From contig DASUEU010000075.1 of NCBI GenBank assembly GCA_036274895.1, forward strand, positions 124,001-188,000: a DNA stretch of 64,000 nucleotides. Direction: 5' to 3'. This DNA is from CALMKX01 sp036274895 (GTDB taxonomy: Bacteria; Acidobacteriota; Thermoanaerobaculia; Multivoradales; SZUA-115). Positions 24,475 through 33,539 of the stretch are shown one piece after another. Positions within the stretch are counted from its first letter, which is position 1. Each line of letters opens with the position of its first letter. A program made the position numbers and the translations under genes. Under the pieces are notes generated by a model, which made no database searches, was not told where the DNA came from, and saw only the letters and a program-made list of their open reading frames with translations.

Positions 24475-26471
24475 CGCGCGGTCTCCGGGAGGTCGAGGGA
24501 GCCGATCGCCCGGGCCAGCACCGGCAGACGCTGAGCAGCGGTCGAGACCAACCAACTGCGCTCACTTTGCAGCTGATCGACGGGCCACAGGTTGTAGGCG
24601 AAGCGAGCGGCGCCGGTGGCACCGCCACCTTCCGGCTGTACGGCTGCCAGGGCCTCACGGGCCTGACGGGGCCGGCCGAGCCGGTCGAGGGTCATGGCCA
24701 GCTGCAGCGAGAGCCTCGGCTCCCCCGGCAGGGCCGTGAGGCCGGCACGCAGGATCTGCTCCGCTTGCTCCCACTCCTCCGCGGCGAGGGCCGTTGCCGC
24801 CAGCTCCTGGTAGGCCAGCGAGCGCACCCAGGCCGGCTGGTCCGGGGCCTGGCAAGCCTCGAGGGCCTTGCGAGCAGCACCGACCTTGCCCAGACGCAGG
24901 AGGTTGACTCCCAGGCGGAGCCGGGCCTGGCCGTGGTTGGGCTCGGCTTCGAGCAGGTGCTCGAGATGAGGAATCGCCTGGTCGTAGAGCCCGACCTTCT
25001 CGTAGTAGACGGCCAGCGACAGCAGGGCCGTAGGATGCCGCGGCTGCAGCTCGAGGGCACGCTCGAACAGGGAGTTGGCCGACGCGGTCATTCCCGCCTG
25101 CTGGAGGGAGCCGCCCAGGCTGGTGAAGATGCTCGCGGCCACCGAGGTCGGCGAGCCGCCCTTCTCGACGTAGAGCTCGGCAAGGGAGCGCACCATCTCC
25201 CGGCTGTAGCGGGCCAGGAGGCGGTCGTTGCGATCACGGTAGCGCTGGTAGGTCGCCTCGTGGAGGAGAGCCACGGGCAGCAGAGCGCTGGGGTCGTGAG
25301 CGGCGAGGCGACGGGCGACCTGAATCTCGGCCTCGAAGAGGCTGCGCAGGAATGGCTCGGCGGCCAGCGACTCGGCCGATTGCTGCTCGAACTGGGCCAG
25401 GGCGAGGGCGGCCTCGCTTTCCGCGCCCTCGGCGAGCTGGGCGAGGATCCGGCGATAGCGCTCCTCGAAGACCCCCCTCTCGACCGGGGTCGCCCGCCGG
25501 CGAATCTTGATCCGGCCGCTGCCCCCGGTCGCCGGCGGCGCTGCCGGCGAGGCGCTGGCGATCTGGGCAGGCGCCTGAGCGGCGACCTGGGTCTGGGTGC
25601 CGACACGCACCGGCACGGACGCCGTGCTCCGGCGCGAGGAGCCCGGCTCGACCACGGTCACCGACAGGCGATAGTCGCCGGTTCGGAGGTCGGGAAGCTC
25701 AAGCCCGGCGATCAGCCAGGAGACGCCGAGAGCATCCTGCAGCCGCTCCCGTACCACCAGTTGGGCGCCAAGGGCGACGTTGCCCCGGTCGTCCACCAGC
25801 TGCCCGGTGACGGTCAGGCCCTCGCCGCCGACGCCGATCACCGGGATGCGCACCTCGAAGGGAGACCCCGGAGCCAGCTCGCCGCGGGCCGCCGGCACAA
25901 AGAGGGGCTCACGACCGGCGCCGAACAGGTAGGCCGGTTCCGCTTCCCCGGGCCGAGCGCGCTGGCGGGCCATCACACCGCCCCGGGCGTGGGTCTCGAT
26001 CAATGGCGTCGCCACCACCAGCCCAGCCGCCTCGAAGTCGGGCACGGTCAGAGCGAGGACGGTGCTCCCGGTGGCGCCCGAGGTCGGTTGGCGCACCATC
26101 ACCTTCAGCTCGAAGCTGCCGGTGGGAAGGGTCAGCTGCCCGTAGTAGCGCAGGCCACCGGAAAGCAGTCGGTCGCGCATGACGTCGAGGTCGAGGTCGA
26201 GGCTCTGGCTGAGCCGGTCTACCGGCTCACCCGCTGGCCCCACGGCGTAGACGAAGAGCTCGAGGCTCACCCGTCCGGAAGCCGTGGTGGCCATCAGGTC
26301 GGCGCCGTTGATCTCCACCAAGACCGGCACCAGGGCTTTGCCGGCCGGGCCGGGGAGAGCCGAGCCGACCAGCTCGACCCGCAAGGGAAGTGCGCTTCCC
26401 TCGGCCTCGACGAGGGCCGGGACGAGGAGCAGAGACAACAGGACCGCAAAGGAGAAGGTTTTCTTTTCCAT
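24471..26471 (-). CDS. Secreted TPR protein, partner of the VWFA-related protein
   Basis: 666 residues from MEKKTFSFAVLLSLLLVPALVEAEG; AAGGA five bases upstream. Residues ~25-320 are beta-rich domains (LRVELVGSALPGPAGKALVPV, LTLPTGSFELKVMVRQP, LRTGDYRLSVTVVEP). A Pro/Ala linker (~330-350) leads to C-terminal TPR helices (ALELQPRHPTALLSLAVYYEKVGLYDQAI, QILRAGLTALPGEPRLSLQLAMTLDRLG). Such paired VWFA/TPR operons recur in Acidobacteriota. The two overlap by 4 nt and are driven by a good promoter at 26496-26524. Function unassigned. Confidence 0.87.
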   Translation of the reverse strand: MEKKTFSFAVLLSLLLVPALVEAEGSALPLRVELVGSALPGPAGKALVPVLVEINGADLMATTASGRVSLELFVYAVGPAGEPVDRLSQSLDLDLDVMRDRLLSGGLRYYGQLTLPTGSFELKVMVRQPTSGATGSTVLALTVPDFEAAGLVVATPLIETHARGGVMARQRARPGEAEPAYLFGAGREPLFVPAARGELAPGSPFEVRIPVIGVGGEGLTVTGQLVDDRGNVALGAQLVVRERLQDALGVSWLIAGLELPDLRTGDYRLSVTVVEPGSSRRSTASVPVRVGTQTQVAAQAPAQIASASPAAPPATGGSGRIKIRRRATPVERGVFEERYRRILAQLAEGAESEAALALAQFEQQSAESLAAEPFLRSLFEAEIQVARRLAAHDPSALLPVALLHEATYQRYRDRNDRLLARYSREMVRSLAELYVEKGGSPTSVAASIFTSLGGSLQQAGMTASANSLFERALELQPRHPTALLSLAVYYEKVGLYDQAIPHLEHLLEAEPNHGQARLRLGVNLLRLGKVGAARKALEACQAPDQPAWVRSLAYQELAATALAAEEWEQAEQILRAGLTALPGEPRLSLQLAMTLDRLGRPRQAREALAAVQPEGGGATGAARFAYNLWPVDQLQSERSWLVSTAAQRLPVLARAIGSLDLPETAR

Positions 26472-26495
26472 GTCCTTACAGCAAGGCTTCCCGGC

Positions 26496-26524
26496 AAGGT
26501 ACGCCCGTTCGGCAGCCAAGTCAA
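26496..26524 (-). promoter_or_regulatory. Sigma70-like promoter of the TPR/VWA operon
   Basis: Minus strand: TTGACT (26524-26519), 17-nt spacer, TACCTT (26501-26496), 24 nt before the ATG at 26471. Confidence 0.5.
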
Positions 26525-26708
26525 TCCACCTGGGAGCTATATCCGTGCATCGTCGAAGGCTTCACACCAGCTTCCGGCAGAGCAGGCTCCTCATTCCTGC
26601 ACTACGTGCTCTCGCCGCGAGCCCGCCACTCGGCGCTGGCGACCGGTAGCCGAGACGGCGACGTGCTTGCGATAGTCTTGGTGCTCGAGCCTCCACGAGC
26701 GCCTGCAG

Positions 26709-27494
26709 ATGATCCTCAGTCTCCTCAGCAAGAAAGGCGGCGTCGGCAAGACCACGACGGCGGTGTCCCTCGCGGCTTCCTTCGCCCACCGCGGCCACTC
26801 GGTGCTGCTCATCGACCTCGATAGCCAGGCTTCCGCCTCCCTCTCCGTGGGGCTCGCCCGTGAGGACTTCAACCCTTCGAGCGCGGACGTTCTGCTCGGC
26901 CGGGTACCGGCCCGAGAGGCGCGCCGCCCCACGGCGATTCCCCGTCTACAGCTCATCCCCGCTTCCTCGGACCTGCTCGGTGTGGACCTCGAGCTGGGGG
27001 GCTTTCGCAACAAGGAGCGCCGGCTCGCCGAGCGCCTGGAGAGCCTTCGCGACGAGCACGAGCTGATCGTGATCGACTGCCCGCCCTCGCTGTCGCTGCT
27101 GCCGATCAACGCCCTGGTGGCGGCGGATCGCTTCCTGCTGCCGATCGTGCCGCAGTTCCTGGCCGCCGAGGGCCTCGACAACCTGCTGTCCGCGGCCCAC
27201 CGGATCACTTCGCGGGTCGGCAGCCGAACCGAGCTGCTCGGCATGCTGCTGACCATGGTGGACTACCGGCTGCGCTCGGTCCGCGAGACCGTGACCCAGC
27301 TGCGCGAGAGCTACGGCTCCAAGGTGCTCGCCATCGAGATCCGCATCAACACCCGGCTCGCCGAGGCCCCGGCTGCCGGCCGCACCATCTTCGACTTCGA
27401 TCCCGGCTCGGCGGGTGCCCGGGCCTATGACCTGCTGACCGATGAGATCGGTCCCCTGCTGGGACTGGTCCGACCTGCTGGAGACGCTTCATGA
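26709..27494 (+). CDS. parA: ParA-family ATPase
   Basis: 261 residues. Deviant Walker A KKGGVGKTTT (8-17), Walker A' LIDLDSQASAS, Walker B LIVIDCPPSLSLLPINALVAAD and the C-terminal INTRLAEAPAAGRTIFDFDPGSAGARAY typical of Soj/ParA. It binds nucleoid DNA and moves cargo such as chromosome origins, protein clusters or chemoreceptors. No parB or parS site is adjacent, and it overlaps an exported amidohydrolase by ATGA (27491-27494), so it is probably an orphan ParA positioning a protein rather than the chromosomal partition locus. Confidence 0.93.
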   Translation: MILSLLSKKGGVGKTTTAVSLAASFAHRGHSVLLIDLDSQASASLSVGLAREDFNPSSADVLLGRVPAREARRPTAIPRLQLIPASSDLLGVDLELGGFRNKERRLAERLESLRDEHELIVIDCPPSLSLLPINALVAADRFLLPIVPQFLAAEGLDNLLSAAHRITSRVGSRTELLGMLLTMVDYRLRSVRETVTQLRESYGSKVLAIEIRINTRLAEAPAAGRTIFDFDPGSAGARAYDLLTDEIGPLLGLVRPAGDAS

Positions 27495-30400
27495 GCCGTC
27501 GCTCCGCCTCGACCCTCGCCCTCTTTCTGACCACCTTCCTGGCCGCCCCCGGGGCAGTCCGAGCCGCCTCCGGCTGCCCGGAGCATGGCTCTCACGGCCT
27601 CGCCGTGGCGCCGCCTTCGCTCGAGGCCGACTTCGAGACCGCCGCCGGCCGCGGGCGCGCCGAGCGCGGCAAGGCCGGTGCCGAGGAGCCCAAGAAGGAG
27701 GAGCCCGCGAAGTGGGACGTGGAGGCGCCCACCGGTGCCAGCGGCTACGACGTCGATCTCGACGTGCGCGAGGGCACCTGGCTGTCCCTCGACCTCTCCC
27801 CGGACGGCAAGGAGCTGGTGTTCGACCTCCTGGGGGACCTTTACCTGCTGCCGGTCGAAGGCGGCGAGGCTCGCAACCTCACCACCGGAGTCTCCTGGGA
27901 CATGCAGCCCCGCTTCAGCCCCGACGGCAAGACCGTCGCCTTCACCAGCGACCGCGCCGGCGGTGACAACGTCTGGCTGATCGATCGCGACGGCAAGAAC
28001 CCGCGCGCCGTCACCAAGGAGAGTTTCCGCCTGCTCAACTCCCCCGCCTGGAGCCCGGACGGCGAGTACTTGGTGGCCCGTAAGCACTTCACCGCCGAGC
28101 GCTCCTTGGGCTCGGGCGAGATCTGGCTCTACCACCGGAGCGGCGGCGACGGGCTCCAGCTCACAGCCAAGCCCAACGACCAGAAGGACGTCGGCGAGCC
28201 GGCCTTCTCCCCCGACGGGCGCTATGTCTACTTCAGCCAGGACACCACTCCTGGCAACTTCTTCCAGTACAACAAGGACCCCAATCCCGGCATCTATTCG
28301 ATCCGCCGCCTGGACCGGGAGACCGGCGAGATCGAGGCGGTGGTCTCCGGCTTCGGCGGCGCCGTGCGGCCCACCCCTTCGCCCGACGGCAAGTCCCTCG
28401 CCTTCGTGCGCCGGGAACGGGGCAAGACCGTGCTCGCCGTGCGCGATCTCGACTCCGGCCGGGTGCGTAACCTCTTCGACGGCCTCGAGCGAGACATGCA
28501 GGAGACCTGGGCGGTTCACGGGGTCTATCCCTCGATGGCCTGGAGCAAGGACGGCCGCACCCTCTACTTCTGGGCCGCGGGCAAGCTCCATCGCATCGAC
28601 GTGGCGAGCGGCACTGTGGTCGGCATCCCCTTTCACGTCAAGGACAAGCGGCGGGTCTTCGAGGCCGTGCGCTCGCCCCAGGAGATCGCTCCGGGCCGCT
28701 TCACCACCAAGATGCTGCGCTGGGTCGAGGTCTCCCCCGCTGGCGGCCAGGTCCTCTTCCAGACCCTCGGCCAGGTCTACCTGCGAGACCTCCCCGAGGG
28801 ACCGGTGCGCCGCCTCACCGCCCAGGGCCAGCACTTTGAGCACTACCCCTCCTTCTCCCGTGACGGCCGCTCCGTCGTCTACACCTCGTGGAGCGACAGC
28901 GAGCTCTCCGCCGTGCGGCTGGCGCCGGTGGCCGGCGGCGAGAGCAAGGTGCTGACGGCCAAGCCCGGGCACTACGTCGAGCCGGCGCTGTCCCCGGACG
29001 GCCGCTTCGTGGTCTTCCGCCGGCTCGAGGGGGACCTCCTGCGCAGCCCGTTCTGGTCGGGTGAGCCCGGGCTCTACGCCCTGCCGGTGGCGGGCGGCGA
29101 GGAGAAGCTGGTCTCCAAGGGCGGCTTCGCGCCGCATTTCGGCGCCGGCTCGGACCGCGTCTTCTTCCTCGAGATCGGCGACGGCAACACCCGCTTCTTG
29201 AAGTCGATCGCCCTCGACGGCACCGAGGAGCGCACCCACGTCAAGAGTGAGAACGCCACCGAGATGCGGGTCTCGCCCGACGGTAGGTGGCTGGCCTTCG
29301 TCGAGCGTTTCAACGCCTACGTGACGCCCTTCATCCTCACCGGCAAGACGGTGGACATCGGCCCGACCGGCACCGCCGTGCCCCTGGCCCGGGTCACCAA
29401 GGACGCCGGGGAGAACGTGCACTTCGCCGGCGACTCGAGCGCCCTCCATTGGTCGCTCGGGCCGGAGCTGTTCACGCGCAAGCTGACCGACGCTTTCGCC
29501 TTCCTGGCCGGGGCTCCCGAGAAGCTGCCCGAGCCGCCGACCACCGGCACCACGATCGGCTTCGAGGCCGACGCCGACCGTCCCACCGGCACCATCGCCC
29601 TGGTGGGAGGCCGGGTGGTGACCATGAAGGGAGACGAGGTGATCGAGGACGGGGTGGTGGTGGTCGAGGGCAGCCGCATCTCGGCGATAGGCCGCCGTGG
29701 CGCCCTGAGCGTGCCGGCCGGTGCGACGGTAATCGACGTCGCCGGCAAGACCGTCCTGCCCGGCCTGATCGACGCCCACTGGCACGGCCCGCAGGGTAGC
29801 GAGGAGATCATCCCCCAGCAGAGCTGGGTGAACCTGGCCTCGCTGGCCTTCGGGGTGACCACTCTCCACGACCCTTCGAACGACACCTCCGAGATCTTCG
29901 CCGCCGCCGAGCTCCAGAAGGCCGGCCTGGTGGTGGCGCCGCGGATCACTTCCACCGGCACCATCCTCTACGGCGCCAAGGCCCCGTTCAAGGCCGTGAT
30001 CGAGAGTCTCGACGAAGCCCGCTCCCACCTCAAGCGCTTGAAGGCCGTGGGCGCCTTCTCGGTCAAGAGCTACAACCAGCCGCGCCGTGACCAGCGCCAG
30101 CAGGTGCTCACCGCCGCCCGTGAGCTGGGCATGCTGGTGGTGCCGGAGGGTGGCTCGCTGTTCCAGCACAACATGACCATGGTGGTGGACGGCCACACCG
30201 GGGTCGAGCACACCATCCCGGTGGCCCACGTCTACGCCGACGTGCACCAGCTCTGGAGCAAGACCCGGGTGGGCTACACGCCGACCCTGGTGGTGGGTTA
30301 TGGCGGGCTCTGGGGCGAGGAGTACTGGTACGCCAAGACCAACGTCTGGGAAAACGGGCGCCTCTTGACCTTCGTGCCGCGGGAGGCCGTGGACCCACGC

Positions 30401-30820
30401 TCGCGGCGGCGGACGATCGCCCCGGACGATGAGTGGAACCACTTCCACATCGCCGAGATCGCCGCCGACCTGGCCAAGCTGGGGGTGGGCGTCAACGTCG
30501 GCGCCCACGGCCAGCGCGAGGGCCTGGCGGCGCACTGGGAGATGTGGATGTTGGTGCAGGGCGGCCTGACGCCCCACCAGGCCCTGCGCGCCGGCACCCT
30601 CTCCGGCGCCCGCTACCTCGGGCTGGACAAGGACTTGGGCTCCCTCGAGCCCGGCAAGCTCGCCGACCTCATCGTGATCGACGGCAACCCCCTGGCCGAC
30701 ATCCGGGTCTCGGAGAAAGTCAGCCACACCATGGTGGGCGGCCGCCTCTACGACGCCGCGACCATGGACGAGGTAGCTCCGCGGCCGAAGAAGCGCGGGA
30801 AGCTGTGGTGGGAGGAGTGA
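27491..30820 (+). CDS. Exported amidohydrolase with N-terminal TolB-like beta-propeller
   Basis: 1109 residues. Signal peptide MSRRSASTLALFLTTFLAAPGAVRAA, then a charged linker rich in Glu/Lys (~50-75). Residues ~80-680 hold PD40/WD40-type blades with the SPDGKxxxF motif (LDLSPDGKELVFD, PRFSPDGKTVAFTSDRAGG, PAFSPDGRYVYFSQD, PALSPDGRFVVFR). Residues ~690-1090 form an amidohydrolase: VIDVAGKTVLPGLIDAHWHGPQG (HxH-type metal site with Trp between), GVNVGAHGQREG and SLEPGKLADLIVIDGNPLADI. Predicted periplasmic hydrolase of oligopeptide-like substrates. Its co-translation with ParA is unexplained. Confidence 0.92.
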   Translation: MSRRSASTLALFLTTFLAAPGAVRAASGCPEHGSHGLAVAPPSLEADFETAAGRGRAERGKAGAEEPKKEEPAKWDVEAPTGASGYDVDLDVREGTWLSLDLSPDGKELVFDLLGDLYLLPVEGGEARNLTTGVSWDMQPRFSPDGKTVAFTSDRAGGDNVWLIDRDGKNPRAVTKESFRLLNSPAWSPDGEYLVARKHFTAERSLGSGEIWLYHRSGGDGLQLTAKPNDQKDVGEPAFSPDGRYVYFSQDTTPGNFFQYNKDPNPGIYSIRRLDRETGEIEAVVSGFGGAVRPTPSPDGKSLAFVRRERGKTVLAVRDLDSGRVRNLFDGLERDMQETWAVHGVYPSMAWSKDGRTLYFWAAGKLHRIDVASGTVVGIPFHVKDKRRVFEAVRSPQEIAPGRFTTKMLRWVEVSPAGGQVLFQTLGQVYLRDLPEGPVRRLTAQGQHFEHYPSFSRDGRSVVYTSWSDSELSAVRLAPVAGGESKVLTAKPGHYVEPALSPDGRFVVFRRLEGDLLRSPFWSGEPGLYALPVAGGEEKLVSKGGFAPHFGAGSDRVFFLEIGDGNTRFLKSIALDGTEERTHVKSENATEMRVSPDGRWLAFVERFNAYVTPFILTGKTVDIGPTGTAVPLARVTKDAGENVHFAGDSSALHWSLGPELFTRKLTDAFAFLAGAPEKLPEPPTTGTTIGFEADADRPTGTIALVGGRVVTMKGDEVIEDGVVVVEGSRISAIGRRGALSVPAGATVIDVAGKTVLPGLIDAHWHGPQGSEEIIPQQSWVNLASLAFGVTTLHDPSNDTSEIFAAAELQKAGLVVAPRITSTGTILYGAKAPFKAVIESLDEARSHLKRLKAVGAFSVKSYNQPRRDQRQQVLTAARELGMLVVPEGGSLFQHNMTMVVDGHTGVEHTIPVAHVYADVHQLWSKTRVGYTPTLVVGYGGLWGEEYWYAKTNVWENGRLLTFVPREAVDPRSRRRTIAPDDEWNHFHIAEIAADLAKLGVGVNVGAHGQREGLAAHWEMWMLVQGGLTPHQALRAGTLSGARYLGLDKDLGSLEPGKLADLIVIDGNPLADIRVSEKVSHTMVGGRLYDAATMDEVAPRPKKRGKLWWEE

Positions 30821-30853
30821 GGGGCGCTACGCCACTTGCCGAGGAGATGCATC

Positions 30854-31090
30854 ATGGCAACTGCCGTCCCGAGCCCCGAGGCACCGAATGTCGTCTTGTG
30901 GTTCGGGGAGATCTTGGTGAACTTGACGGATCAGGAGTTCGAGGAGCTCCGCCGAGTCAACCCTCACCTGCGTCTCGAGCGCACGGTCGGCGGCGAGTTG
31001 ATGATGTGGCGTCGCACCGGCAGGAGACATCGGCGGGAAAGCTCCATGAAGCCCCGCACGTCGCCCCGAGCGAAGCCGAGGGGCCTCTGA
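30854..31090 (+). pseudogene. Truncated Uma2-family (PD-(D/E)XK nuclease-like) gene
   Basis: The ATG at 30854 has GAGGAG upstream, and residues 1-56 (MATAVPSPEAPNVVLWFG to LRLERTVGGELMMW) match the N-terminal domain of Uma2 proteins. After the RTG that normally leads into the catalytic domain, the frame runs into unrelated Arg/Pro-rich sequence and stops at 31090; the ~120-residue nuclease core is missing. The remaining stretch to 31213 holds nothing I recognise. Uma2 genes are multicopy in Acidobacteriota, and truncation by recombination is common. Confidence 0.6.
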
Positions 31091-31213
31091 CACAGCGCTC
31101 CGGAGGGCAGCTGGGGCCGGATCAAAGACCTGCGGGCGATTTCTTCACCACTCGGGCGAAACCCACCGTGGCCCGTACGTCCCTTGGGAACCGAACTCGC
31201 GCGACGCTCGAGG

Positions 31214-31672
31214 TCATCGCCCCTTCCGAACCATGACCTCCTCGCTGAGCGCGACCAATAGCGCGCCATCGACGACTCCGGTGGGCTCGAGCCTGTGCTC
31301 GGCTTGGAAGCGCTGGATGCTCTGGACCGTCGCGGTGCGCAGGATCCCGTCGGCCTTGCCAACTTCGTAGCCCAGCGCCGCCAGCAAGTGCTGGGCCGCC
31401 TGGATCAACTGGCGTTGCGAGGCTTGACACGGCGTCCCAGTGCTCGGGCGGAGACGGGACGTGCCGTCAGAGAACCTCTGGGGCGGGGGGCTACTGCGGG
31501 GAGCACTCGGCTCCCGGCTCGGCCTCGGCGAGCCGTGGCAGTGGTATTCGCCGGTCTTACGGTTGGTGTGGCAGCCGTTGGCGTCCAGGCCGCCACCGTG
31601 GGCGAGGACGTGGCCCCCTGGCAGCGAGCCAACGACAGAACAGGTCAGCAGGATCAGCAGCCGAGCTCGCAT
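31214..31672 (-). CDS. Exported YHYH/peptidoglycan-binding domain protein
   Basis: 152 residues from the ATG at 31672; GGAGGTG lies four bases upstream, which decides it over the GTG at 31678. Signal peptide (LLILLTCSVVGSLPGGHVLA) followed by HGGGLDANGCHTNRKTGEYHCH, the Cys/His-rich YHYH motif (residues ~26-47). A Ser/Pro-rich linker leads to a C-terminal PG_binding_1 domain (LIQAAQHLLAALGYEVGKADGIL, IQRFQAEHRL, GVVDGALLVALSE). Predicted cell-wall-associated protein; the YHYH motif may bind metal. Function unknown. Confidence 0.82.
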   Translation of the reverse strand: MRARLLILLTCSVVGSLPGGHVLAHGGGLDANGCHTNRKTGEYHCHGSPRPSREPSAPRSSPPPQRFSDGTSRLRPSTGTPCQASQRQLIQAAQHLLAALGYEVGKADGILRTATVQSIQRFQAEHRLEPTGVVDGALLVALSEEVMVRKGR

Positions 31673-31766
31673 CGCCACCTCCGGCAGGCTTGACGCGTGT
31701 AGACCCGCGCACCAGCCGAAGGTTGACTGCGGACTCAGCTCTCAGGTTCGACTCTGGCTTTCCTCG

Positions 31767-31854
31767 CCTGGGAGCGCCGAGCCCCAGCTCGGCGTCTTGC
31801 GCCTTCGACAGCCGCTCGACCCGAGACGCCGAGCTGGGGCTCGGCGCTCCCAGG
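31767..31854. repeat. Palindromic repeat family A, copy 2
   Basis: Perfect 31-bp inverted arms, 31767-31797 and 31824-31854, around a 26-nt centre. The inner 26 bp of each arm are identical to copy 1 at 2108-2189. It lies in the gap between the egtB stop (31922) and the YHYH gene start, where it could act as a terminator for egtB. Confidence 0.85.
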
Positions 31855-31921
31855 GCATCCCTTCCGCGAGGCTGGCCGGTCGAGAGACCCTGGGTGAACG
31901 GCAGCCGTCCCAATCCAACCC

Positions 31922-33208
31922 TCACCCCTCCGTCGCCAATCGGATGCCGGTGAAGGGCCAGCGGTCCTGGGGGTAGAAGAAGTTGCGGTAGGTGGGCCGC
32001 ATGTGCGAGCGCGGTGTGGCGCAGCTGCCGCCGCGCAGCACGTATTGGTTGGCCATGAACTTGCCGTTGTACTCGCCGAGGGCCCCCGGCAACGGCCGGA
32101 AGCCGGGATAGGCCGAGTAGGCCGAAGCGGTCCACTGCCACAGCTCGCCGAACCACTGGCCGTCCTCCTCGTCCCGGGCGGGACGGGGGTGGAAGTGGCC
32201 ACTCTCGACGAAGCTCCCTTCGACCGGCCGGCCGGCCCCGGCCACCTCCAGCTCGGCCTCGGTGGGCAGCCGGGCCCCGGCCCAGCGGGCAAAGGCATCC
32301 GCTTCGTAGTAGCTGAGGTGGCAGACGGGCGAGTCGGGATCGAGGGGCTCGAGGCCGCGCAGGGTGTACTCCCACCAGTCGCCCTCCCGCTCCAGCCAGT
32401 AGAGAGGCGACCGCCAGCCCTGCTCGCGCACCGTCTTCCAGCCGTCCGAGAGCCACAGCCCGGCCTGGCCGTAGCCATCCGCCTCGACGAAGGCCCGATA
32501 CTCGCCGTTGGTGACCAGCCGGCTCGCCAGCCGGTAGGGCTCGAGGAAGACCCGATGCCGCGGCGTCTCGTTGTCGAAACAGAAGCCGTCGCCGGCAAAG
32601 CCGATCTCTTGCACCCCCTCGGCGAAGCTCAGCCAGCTCCGTTCCGGCGCCCGTCCGACGGCACGCGGGGCATCCGGCGCGTAGGCCGGCAGCAGCGGGT
32701 TGGCGACGAAGTTGCGCTTGATGTCCATCAGCAGTAGCTCCTGGTGCTGCTGCTCGTGGTGGAGGCCGAGCACCACCCGCTCGGCGACCACCTCGTAGGG
32801 CCCCTCGGCCGCCGAAGCCAGCAGCTCGAGGACGCACTCGTCGACCTGCCGCCGGTAGGCGTAGACCTCTTCGACCGTGGGCCGCGCCACCACGTGCCGC
32901 TGATTGCGCGCGTGGAAGCTGCCTATCGCCTGGTAGTAGGAGTTGAAGAGGTGGCCGAACTGGGGATGGTAGGGCGAGTATCCCGGCGCCAGTGGGCCGA
33001 GCACGAAGGTCTCGAAGAACCACGCGCTGTGCGCCAGGTGCCACTTGGGAGGGCTGGTCTCGTTGCAGGCCTGGACCTGGTAATCCTCGGTCACCAGGGG
33101 TGCGCAGAGGCGCTCGGTCTGGGCTCGCACCTCGCGATAGCGCGCGGCGAGAGTGCTGCGGTCAACCCCTGAGATAGCCCTTGAGTCCGAGAGAGTGAGG
33201 TTTGACAT
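31922..33208 (-). CDS. egtB: Ergothioneine biosynthesis protein EgtB (sulfoxide synthase)
   Basis: 428 residues from MSNLTLSDSRAISG. The N-terminal DinB-like domain has WHLAHSAWFFETF (His57/His60) and GLHHEQQHQELLLMDIK (His151, His155), the three-histidine iron site. The C-terminal FGE-sulfatase domain ends with GQWFGELWQWTASAYSAYPGF, NGKFMANQYVLRGGSCATP and SHMRPTYRNFFYPQDRWPFTGIRLA. It joins a thiol (gamma-glutamylcysteine or cysteine) to trimethylhistidine using O2. The usual methyltransferase partner EgtD is not next to it, so it must act with a gene elsewhere or make a related thiohistidine. Confidence 0.94.
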   Translation of the reverse strand: MSNLTLSDSRAISGVDRSTLAARYREVRAQTERLCAPLVTEDYQVQACNETSPPKWHLAHSAWFFETFVLGPLAPGYSPYHPQFGHLFNSYYQAIGSFHARNQRHVVARPTVEEVYAYRRQVDECVLELLASAAEGPYEVVAERVVLGLHHEQQHQELLLMDIKRNFVANPLLPAYAPDAPRAVGRAPERSWLSFAEGVQEIGFAGDGFCFDNETPRHRVFLEPYRLASRLVTNGEYRAFVEADGYGQAGLWLSDGWKTVREQGWRSPLYWLEREGDWWEYTLRGLEPLDPDSPVCHLSYYEADAFARWAGARLPTEAELEVAGAGRPVEGSFVESGHFHPRPARDEEDGQWFGELWQWTASAYSAYPGFRPLPGALGEYNGKFMANQYVLRGGSCATPRSHMRPTYRNFFYPQDRWPFTGIRLATEG

Positions 33209-33253
33209 GCGGCGTACCTTACCGCACCGCCAGGGAGCAAGCAGAGGACTACC

Positions 33254-33282
33254 TTGACGCAAGCCTGGCAGGGCTGTAGCGT
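33254..33282 (+). promoter_or_regulatory. Sigma70-like promoter for the toxin/immunity-like pair
   Basis: TTGACG (33254-33259), 17-nt spacer, TAGCGT (33277-33282). Transcription would begin near 33289, just before GAGGAAA (33295-33301). It lies between divergent egtB and the small genes. Confidence 0.5.
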
Positions 33283-33338
33283 CCCGAGAACGTACGAGGA
33301 AACGGTCCATCGACGAGCTGACCCCCCGACTGATCGCC

Positions 33339-33539
33339 TTGTCCCGGGTGATCGCCCGTGGCCGCCGGCTCCGGGATGTCGGCAGGCTGGTGGAGTCCTA
33401 TGGCGGACGCGCGGCCGGCTGGGTTAAGAAGAGCAGTCCGGTGTGCGAGGATGCCGAGGGAATTTTCGAGTTCCACTGGTACGAGTGCTCCGGTATCGGA
33501 CGTGTGGAGCTCAAGAAGAAGAGGCTAGAAGACTCATGA
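33339..33539 (+). CDS. Small toxin-tip-like protein (start codon uncertain)
   Basis: 66 residues from TTG, but coding-looking sequence (SIDELTPRLIAL) extends upstream to ~33303 without ATG or GTG; an RBS-like GAGGAAA lies 7 nt before an ATC at 33309. The conserved-looking core is RVIARGRRLRDVGRLVESYGGRAAGWVKKSS, then FEFHWYECSGIGRVELKKK. The YGG-x6-K and HWYExxGxGRxxxK pattern recalls C-terminal tips of Rhs/polymorphic toxins; I cannot name the family with certainty. It overlaps the next gene by ATGA (33536-33539), the layout of a toxin and its immunity gene. With no delivery domain attached it would be an orphan or displaced tip. Confidence 0.55.
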   Translation: MSRVIARGRRLRDVGRLVESYGGRAAGWVKKSSPVCEDAEGIFEFHWYECSGIGRVELKKKRLEDS

